From Clostridiaceae bacterium (GTDB taxonomy: Bacteria > Bacillota > Clostridia > Lachnospirales > Lachnospiraceae): a stretch of DNA of 18,961 nt. Below are positions 13,834 to 18,961 of the stretch, piece after piece (the first letter of the stretch is position 1; each line of letters starts with the position of its first letter). The translations under genes were made by a program, and so were the position numbers. The stretch is taken from contig JAGZXV010000108.1 in NCBI GenBank assembly GCA_018378255.1, positions 1 to 18,961 of the forward strand, given 5' to 3'. Below the pieces are notes generated by a model. It saw only the letters and a program-made list of their open reading frames with translations. It was not told where the DNA came from and did no database searches.

Positions 13834-16470
13834 ATGAGCAAATTAATTTTAATAGACGGATTCAGCATCTTAAACCGCGCCTTTTACGGCATCCCGGAAT
13901 TGACTAATTCAGAGGGGCTTCATACAAACGCGGTTTACGGATTCCTCAATATCATGTTTAAAATACTGGAAGAAGAAAAGGCGGACCATCTTGCTGTAGC
14001 GTTTGATTTAAAGGAACCGACTTTCCGCCATGAAATGTATGGTGAATATAAAGGAACCAGAAAACCCATGCCGGAAGAGCTGTTGGAGCAGGTACCGGTT
14101 TTGAAGGAAGTTTTGACGTCTATGGGTGTTCCCGCTGTTTCCCTTCCTGGATATGAGGCGGATGACATTTTGGGTACTCTGGCAAAGAAAAATGCGGCTA
14201 TGGGCGTTGAAGTTTCCGTAGTTTCCGGAGACAGGGATTTGCTGCAGCTGGCTGATACCGGTATTAAAATCCGTATTCCAAAGACCAACCGGGCCGGCAC
14301 AGAGATCTATGATTACTATCCGGAGGACGTGAAACGGGAGTATCAGGTGACACCAGTGGAATTCATCGATGTTAAGGCATTGATGGGGGACAGTTCCGAC
14401 AACATACCCGGTGTGCCCTCGATCGGCGAAAAAACGGCTACCAGCCTGATTGCCGCTTATGGGTCAATTGAAAATGCTTATGAGCATATCGACGAAATCA
14501 AGCCGCCCAGAGCCCAGAAGGCATTGAGAGAGCATTACGATATGGCGCAGCTCAGCAAAACCCTGGCGACGATCTGTATTGACTGTCCGGTCGAATTTTC
14601 GCTGGAAGATGCAAAAATCGGCAATCTGTATACGCCGGAAGCTTACCAGATCATGAAGCGGCTGGAATTTAAATCCATGATTGCCAGATTTGGGGAAGAC
14701 GCCATAGAAACCAATGATGAGGAAAATCATTTTAAAATGATTGATGATTTTTCGGAAGCAGAACAGATTTGGAATAAGGCCTTAAAGGCAGAGCGCGCAG
14801 GGCTGCAGTTAATACAGGGAGCGTCTGAGAACACAGGACTGGCCATATGTTTCGGTGAAGAAGACTGTTATGTGATCGTTGCTTCCGGATTCATCAGTAT
14901 GGATTATTTATATGATAAGGTCAGGGAGTTATGCGGACATCTGCCCCTTGTCAGCATGCTGAATTTGAAAAAACAGCTTCCGTTTCTACAGTTGGACTAT
15001 GACAGTCCGGCCTTTGATGCAGGCGTGGCCGGATATCTGCTGAACCCTTTGAAGGACACCTATGATTACGATGATCTGGCAAGGGATTATCTGGGAATGA
15101 CAGTGCCTTCCAAGATGGACCTTCTCGGGAAAAATGATTTGGGCAAGGCCTTATCCGACGGGGAAGCAGGCGCTGTAACCTGCTGTTGTTATATGGGATA
15201 TATCGCGTGGAAATCCGCCCCGGTCCTCATTGATAAATTAAAAGAAACTGGGATGTATGATTTGTTTACAGATATAGAGATGCCTTTGATTTACAGCCTT
15301 TACCATATGGAGGCCGCCGGAGTTAAGGTGGAAAAGGAGGCATTAAAGGAATATGGAGATAAGCTGAAAGTAAAGATTGCCAAATTAGAGCAGGAAATTT
15401 ACGATCTGGCAGGGGAGCAGTTTAACATCAATTCTCCTAAACAGCTGGGAGAGGTCTTATTTGACCATATGAAACTTCCTCATGGAAAGAAGACAAAAAC
15501 CGGTTATTCCACAGCAGCCGATGTGCTGGAAAAACTGGCGGTTGATTATCCCGTTGTCAGGATGATACTGGATTACCGGCAGCTTACAAAACTGAATTCC
15601 ACTTATGCAGAAGGGCTGGCTAACTATATAGGAGAGGACGGACGGATTCACGGAACATTTAATCAGACCATCACGGCTACTGGGCGGATCAGCAGTACGG
15701 AACCCAATCTGCAGAACATTCCTATCCGCATGGAACTTGGACGGGCCATACGTAAAGTATTTGTACCGGAAGAGGGATATGTGTTTGTGGATGCCGATTA
15801 TTCCCAGATTGAACTTCGTATTCTGGCTCACATGTCAGGGGATGACCGGCTGATAAGCGCCTACCGGGACGCCCAGGATATTCATGCAATTACGGCATCG
15901 GAAGTATTTCATACCCCGCTGGAGGAAGTGACGCCTCTGCAAAGGAGAAATGCAAAAGCGGTGAACTTCGGTATCGTCTATGGAATAAGCGCATTTGGTT
16001 TGAGCGAGGATTTGAGTATCTCCAGGAAAGAGGCAGTGGAGTATATTAATAAATATTTTGAAACCTATCCGGGAGTAAAGGAATTTTTGGATCAATTGGT
16101 ATCGGAAGGAAAGGAACAGGGGTATGTGTCCAGTCTCTTTGGAAGAAGGCGTCCTATACCGGAATTGAAATCAGCCAACTTCATGCAGCGCTCTTTTGGA
16201 GAACGGGTTGCTATGAATTCACCGATTCAGGGAACGGCGGCTGATATTATGAAAATCGCTATGATTGCTGTGGATAAAGAACTCCGGTCTAAAAATATGA
16301 AATCCAGGATCGTACTCCAGGTTCATGATGAACTTTTGGTTGAGACATATCTGGATGAAAAGGATGCGGTGGTTTCCATTTTGGAAGATAAAATGAAGCA
16401 CGCGGCCCAGTTAAAGGTGACATTGGAAGTGGAAGCCCATGACGGATTAACCTGGTTTGACGCGAAATAA
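13834..16470 (+). CDS. polA: DNA polymerase I
   Basis: The 878-residue product has the normal length and order of domains. The 5'-3' exonuclease (1-290) shows ILIDGFSILNRAFYG, YEADDILGT (107-115), SGDRDLLQL (131-139) and MGDSSDNIPGVPSIGEKTA (184-202). The polymerase domain (about 480-878) shows motif A DADYSQIELR (653-662), motif B RRNAKAVNFGIVYG (704-717) and motif C VHDELLVE (830-837). The residue matching E. coli F762 is Phe. In the middle domain (about 300-465) the 3'-5' exonuclease residues are lost: the FDTET position reads LQLIQ (324-328) and NLKYD reads NLKKQ (377-381). It should therefore remove RNA primers and fill gaps without proofreading, as in many Firmicutes. The start has GCAGGAG 10 nt upstream. 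It is first in a tight run of + strand genes. Confidence 0.98.
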   Translation: MSKLILIDGFSILNRAFYGIPELTNSEGLHTNAVYGFLNIMFKILEEEKADHLAVAFDLKEPTFRHEMYGEYKGTRKPMPEELLEQVPVLKEVLTSMGVPAVSLPGYEADDILGTLAKKNAAMGVEVSVVSGDRDLLQLADTGIKIRIPKTNRAGTEIYDYYPEDVKREYQVTPVEFIDVKALMGDSSDNIPGVPSIGEKTATSLIAAYGSIENAYEHIDEIKPPRAQKALREHYDMAQLSKTLATICIDCPVEFSLEDAKIGNLYTPEAYQIMKRLEFKSMIARFGEDAIETNDEENHFKMIDDFSEAEQIWNKALKAERAGLQLIQGASENTGLAICFGEEDCYVIVASGFISMDYLYDKVRELCGHLPLVSMLNLKKQLPFLQLDYDSPAFDAGVAGYLLNPLKDTYDYDDLARDYLGMTVPSKMDLLGKNDLGKALSDGEAGAVTCCCYMGYIAWKSAPVLIDKLKETGMYDLFTDIEMPLIYSLYHMEAAGVKVEKEALKEYGDKLKVKIAKLEQEIYDLAGEQFNINSPKQLGEVLFDHMKLPHGKKTKTGYSTAADVLEKLAVDYPVVRMILDYRQLTKLNSTYAEGLANYIGEDGRIHGTFNQTITATGRISSTEPNLQNIPIRMELGRAIRKVFVPEEGYVFVDADYSQIELRILAHMSGDDRLISAYRDAQDIHAITASEVFHTPLEEVTPLQRRNAKAVNFGIVYGISAFGLSEDLSISRKEAVEYINKYFETYPGVKEFLDQLVSEGKEQGYVSSLFGRRRPIPELKSANFMQRSFGERVAMNSPIQGTAADIMKIAMIAVDKELRSKNMKSRIVLQVHDELLVETYLDEKDAVVSILEDKMKHAAQLKVTLEVEAHDGLTWFDAK

Positions 16471-16527
16471 GATTCAGGGCGGCGGCAAAGACGGCAGTAC
16501 GCAATGACAAAAGAAAAGGGTGAGTTG

Positions 16528-16944
16528 ATGAATATTTTAGTAAGTGCCTGTTTATTAGGGGTTCAGTGCCGCTATGATGGAACCGGCGCAATATCAGAGG
16601 AAATAAAAAAGCTGATGGAAGAGCATACACTGATTCCCGTATGCCCTGAAATCATGGGAGGACTCGCAACACCGAGAGACCCGGCGGAACGCAGAGAAGG
16701 CAGGATCGTAACAAAGGATGGTGCCGATGTGACGGATCAGTATAAAAAGGGGGCGGAAGAAACGCTGAAGCTGGCAAAGCTCTACCAATGCAGCTGCGCG
16801 GTTTTAAAGGAAAGAAGCCCCTCCTGCGGCTGCGGCCGTATTTACGATGGTACATTCAGCCATAACCTTACCGATGGAAATGGAGTGACGGCGGAACTTT
16901 TGTTAGAACATGGAATTCAGGTAAAAGGAGAATCTCAGATATGA
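16528..16944 (+). CDS. DUF523 family protein
   Basis: The 138-residue product matches DUF523: start MNILVSACLLGVQCRYDG, CPEIMGGLATPR (39-50), then CSCAVLKERSPSCGCGRIYD (88-107). The conserved Cys residues (8, 14, 39, 88, 90, 100, 102) suggest metal or thiol chemistry, but the family's biochemical role is not established. ATG 16528 is preferred over ATG 16504: AAAAGGG lies about 8 nt upstream and the family begins at this Met, whereas the longer start has no ribosome binding site. It lies 57 bp after polA and overlaps coaE by 4 bp (ATGA, 16941-16944), so it is probably co-translated with coaE. Confidence 0.9.
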   Translation: MNILVSACLLGVQCRYDGTGAISEEIKKLMEEHTLIPVCPEIMGGLATPRDPAERREGRIVTKDGADVTDQYKKGAEETLKLAKLYQCSCAVLKERSPSCGCGRIYDGTFSHNLTDGNGVTAELLLEHGIQVKGESQI

Positions 16945-17516
16945 AACGGGTTATCGGTCTTACAGGAGGAATTGGATCGGGAAAGAGCCGGATTTTGGAA
17001 ATCCTGCGGGAAGAATATGGGGCGGAAGTGATTCAGGCAGACGAAGTGGCCAGGCAGTTGGAGGAACCGGGACAGGAAGGATATTGTAAGATTATAGAAG
17101 CTCTTGGAACGGATTTTTTGGATGAGGATAAGAGCATTAACAGAGGAAAGCTGTCACATTTGATTTTTAAGGATAAATCGGCTTTAAACACGATTAATTC
17201 CATTATCCATCCCCTTGTGTGGAAGTCCATAAAGGAACAGGTCAAATCCTCTGAGGCATCTTTAATTGTCGTGGAAGCCGCACTTTTAGCAAAAAATGTG
17301 GATGACATTTACGATGAATTATGGTATGTTTATACATCAAGAGATAACCGTATCCGGCGGCTTGCTGAAAGCAGAGGGTATTCTGCGGAGAAAAGCCTGA
17401 GCATCATGGATAGTCAGCCGCATGACACGGAATTCTTTGCCTGTGCCAGCCAGGTGATTGATAATAATAAAAGCCTGGACGAGGTCAGGAAACAATTGAA
17501 AGAGATATTAGCATAA
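16941..17516 (+). CDS. coaE: Dephospho-CoA kinase
   Basis: This enzyme phosphorylates the 3'-hydroxyl of dephospho-CoA with ATP, the last step of coenzyme A synthesis, in the cytoplasm. The 191-residue product has the P-loop GLTGGIGSGKS (6-16), the conserved ADEVAR (33-38) of the CoA-binding region, the segment IIHPLVW, and the lid region typical of the family (TSRDNRIRRLAESRG). Its length is close to the usual 195-200. The start overlaps the DUF523 stop and has AAAGGAG about 10 nt upstream. It lies 22 bp before the metallohydrolase gene. polA-DUF523-coaE neighbourhoods are familiar in Clostridia. Confidence 0.97.
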   Translation: MKRVIGLTGGIGSGKSRILEILREEYGAEVIQADEVARQLEEPGQEGYCKIIEALGTDFLDEDKSINRGKLSHLIFKDKSALNTINSIIHPLVWKSIKEQVKSSEASLIVVEAALLAKNVDDIYDELWYVYTSRDNRIRRLAESRGYSAEKSLSIMDSQPHDTEFFACASQVIDNNKSLDEVRKQLKEILA

Positions 17517-17538
17517 TATTATAGAAGGAATTGAGCAG

Positions 17539-18336
17539 ATGAGATTAGTGAGCATAGCCAGTGGAAGCAGCGGAAACTGCATATATGTTGGCTCAGATAA
17601 CAGCCACATTCTTGTGGATGCAGGAATCAGTAATAAAAGGATCGAGCAGGGCCTGAGCGAGATCGGTGTGAAAGGGAATGAGATCAATGGAATCGTAATC
17701 ACCCATGAACATTCCGACCATACCAAAGGCTTAGGTGTTCTGGCCCGGAAGTACGGAGTGCCTATCTACAGTACAAGAGAGACTTTGGAGGAAATTTCCA
17801 ATATGAAGTCCCTGGGTGAATATCCGGCGGAACTGTTTCATCCCATACAGCCGGATGTGGATTTTGAAATCGGTGATTTGAAGCTGAAGCCGTTTTCCAT
17901 TGACCATGATGCAGCCAATCCGGTGGCATACCGCATCCAATGCGGCAAGAAGTCGGTGGCAGTGGCTACCGATATGGGCCATTATGACCAGTACATTATC
18001 GAACACCTTCAGGGTCTGGACGCCATTTTGCTGGAATCCAACCATGATGTGAATATGCTTCAGACCGGCCCTTATCCTTATTATCTGAAACGCAGGATTT
18101 TAAGCGACCACGGCCATCTGTCCAATGAAAATGCCGGACGGCTTCTGAACTACATATTACATGATAATATTAAAAAAATTCTGCTGGGCCATTTGAGCAA
18201 AGAAAACAACTATGAGGAACTGGCCTATGAAACGGTAAAGCTTGAGATAAACCAGGGTGATAATCCGTTCCATGCATCTGATTTTTCCATTACGGTAGCT
18301 AAGCGTGATCAGATGTCAGAGATTATCACACTGTAA
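17539..18336 (+). CDS. MBL-fold metallohydrolase, YycJ/WalJ-like
   Basis: The 265-residue product begins MRLVSIASGSSGNCIYVGSD, the typical YycJ/WalJ (VicX) opening. It carries the zinc motif THEHSDH (55-61) followed by KGLGVLARKYGVPIYST, the second metal region PFSIDHDAANPVAY, the third ATDMGHY and the late LLGHLSKENN. Known: relatives next to walKR affect cell-wall and DNA-repair phenotypes, and nuclease activity has been reported for some. Here it stands apart from any two-component system and beside coaE, so only the hydrolase class is secure. AGAAGGA lies about 10 nt before the ATG. It is probably part of the polA operon. Confidence 0.92.
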   Translation: MRLVSIASGSSGNCIYVGSDNSHILVDAGISNKRIEQGLSEIGVKGNEINGIVITHEHSDHTKGLGVLARKYGVPIYSTRETLEEISNMKSLGEYPAELFHPIQPDVDFEIGDLKLKPFSIDHDAANPVAYRIQCGKKSVAVATDMGHYDQYIIEHLQGLDAILLESNHDVNMLQTGPYPYYLKRRILSDHGHLSNENAGRLLNYILHDNIKKILLGHLSKENNYEELAYETVKLEINQGDNPFHASDFSITVAKRDQMSEIITL

Positions 18337-18365
18337 TTAATAACCATTTTAAGAGGAGAAAAATT

Positions 18366-18638
18366 ATGAACAAGACAATCATTACGGTAGTAGGAAAAGA
18401 CACAGTCGGTATTATCGCAAAAGTATGCAACTATCTGGCGGACACCCAGATCAATATTCTGGACATCTCCCAGACCATCGTTCAGGAGTATTTTAATATG
18501 ATGATGATTGTTGATATGGATAAGGCTACAAAACCATTTGAACAGGTTTCTGAAGAATTAGAAAAAGCAGGAGATGAAATCGGCGTGAAAATTAAATGCC
18601 AGAGAGAAGAAATTTTTACAAAGATGCACAGAATCTAA
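18366..18638 (+). CDS. ACT domain protein, UPF0237 family
   Basis: The 90-residue product is a single ACT-type domain: ITVVGKDTVGIIAKVCNYLA (residues 6-25), then INILDISQTIVQEYFNMMMI (29-48). The fold usually binds a small ligand such as an amino acid and regulates a partner. AGAGGAG lies about 8 nt upstream. The UPF0210 gene follows after 32 bp; this pairing is widespread in Firmicutes (for example in streptococci), so the ACT protein is probably a regulatory subunit or sensor for the UPF0210 protein. The ligand is unknown. Confidence 0.93.
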   Translation: MNKTIITVVGKDTVGIIAKVCNYLADTQINILDISQTIVQEYFNMMMIVDMDKATKPFEQVSEELEKAGDEIGVKIKCQREEIFTKMHRI

Positions 18639-18670
18639 TCAAATACGACCGAAAAGGATGGAAAAATCTT

Positions 18671-18961
18671 ATGTTAAATATGTTTGAAGTGATTGAAACC
18701 AACAACATGATTGATCATGAAAAGCTGGATGTGAGAACGATCACCATGGGAATCAGTCTGTTGGACTGCTGTGATGATGATCTGGCTAAGTTAAATGAAA
18801 AAATATACAACAAGATTACCACTTATGCCAAAGACCTGGTGTCCACCGGAGAGGCGATTGCCCGTGACTTCGGCGTGCCCATTGTGAATAAACGGATTTC
18901 TGTTACGCCCATCGCTTTAATCGGCGGCTGCGCATGCAAATCACCGGAGGATTTTGTGACC
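18671..18961 (+). CDS. UPF0210 (DUF711/PFL family) protein, 3' truncated by window end
   Basis: The first 97 codons are visible: MLNMFEVIETNNMIDHEKLD, VRTITMGISLLDCCDDDLA, GVPIVNKRISVTPIALIGG (about 68-86), with the frame open at the last base. This matches the N-terminus of UPF0210 proteins, which are about 450 residues long, so roughly 350 residues lie beyond the window. The biochemical function is not established. AAAGGATGG stands about 9 nt upstream. It follows the ACT gene by 32 bp and is very likely in the same operon. Confidence 0.9.
   Translation, partial: MLNMFEVIETNNMIDHEKLDVRTITMGISLLDCCDDDLAKLNEKIYNKITTYAKDLVSTGEAIARDFGVPIVNKRISVTPIALIGGCACKSPEDFVT

Overview
The window looks like a chromosomal segment from a Gram-positive, low-to-moderate GC Clostridia, most likely a member of the Lachnospiraceae. 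The evidence is strong AGGAGG-type ribosome binding sites, lipoproteins with a classical lipobox, a choline-binding-like cell-wall repeat protein, a PolA with a degenerate proofreading domain, and the run polA / DUF523 / coaE / YycJ-type hydrolase / ACT (UPF0237) / UPF0210. The species cannot be named from the sequence alone. All protein genes are on the + strand. The only convincing minus-strand gene is a tRNA.

Region 1 (1-3762): signalling. It begins inside a gene that encodes the extracytoplasmic part of an RsgI-like anti-sigma protein ending in a DDDRY pentapeptide repeat and a poly-Asp tail. An ECF-type sigma factor follows, overlapping by 4 bp a full-length RsgI-like anti-sigma factor. 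That protein has one membrane segment, an Asn-Pro site of the kind at which RsgI proteins cleave themselves, and a Ser/Asp-rich acidic tail of about 170 residues. The two anti-sigma proteins align through their extracytoplasmic domains, so they are paralogs. A SAM-dependent methyltransferase and a clear terminator close the region.

Region 2 (3763-9206): small and exported proteins. In order: a stand-alone YqfO/NIF3 PII-like domain protein, a four-helix membrane protein overlapping a lipoprotein by 4 bp, a second lipoprotein with a C-terminal Ig-like domain, a conserved protein of unknown function, an exported EndA-like DNA/RNA endonuclease lipoprotein, and a 110-residue unknown protein. The last is preceded by an operator-like dyad on its promoter and a terminator-like hairpin in its leader.

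Region 3 (9207-13045): one very large secreted protein of 1163 residues with Ig-like modules, a predicted beta-rich middle and a C-terminal cell-wall-binding repeat tail. It has its own sigma-A promoter, and two perfect hairpins lie between promoter and gene.

Region 4 (13046-18961): housekeeping. tRNA-Leu(CAA) on the minus strand has a promoter and terminator. A divergent promoter drives a small zf-HC2 transmembrane protein. A 21-bp-arm inverted repeat with a competing alternative pairing precedes polA. Downstream is a tightly packed probable operon: polA, DUF523, coaE, YycJ-like metallohydrolase, ACT protein and the start of a UPF0210 gene cut by the window end.

The most interesting material is the tandem acidic-tail anti-sigma pair and its coding minisatellite. 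After that come the three structured leaders: before the 110-residue gene, before the giant surface protein, and before polA. No CRISPR array, transposase, integrase, phage gene or obvious defence system was seen.
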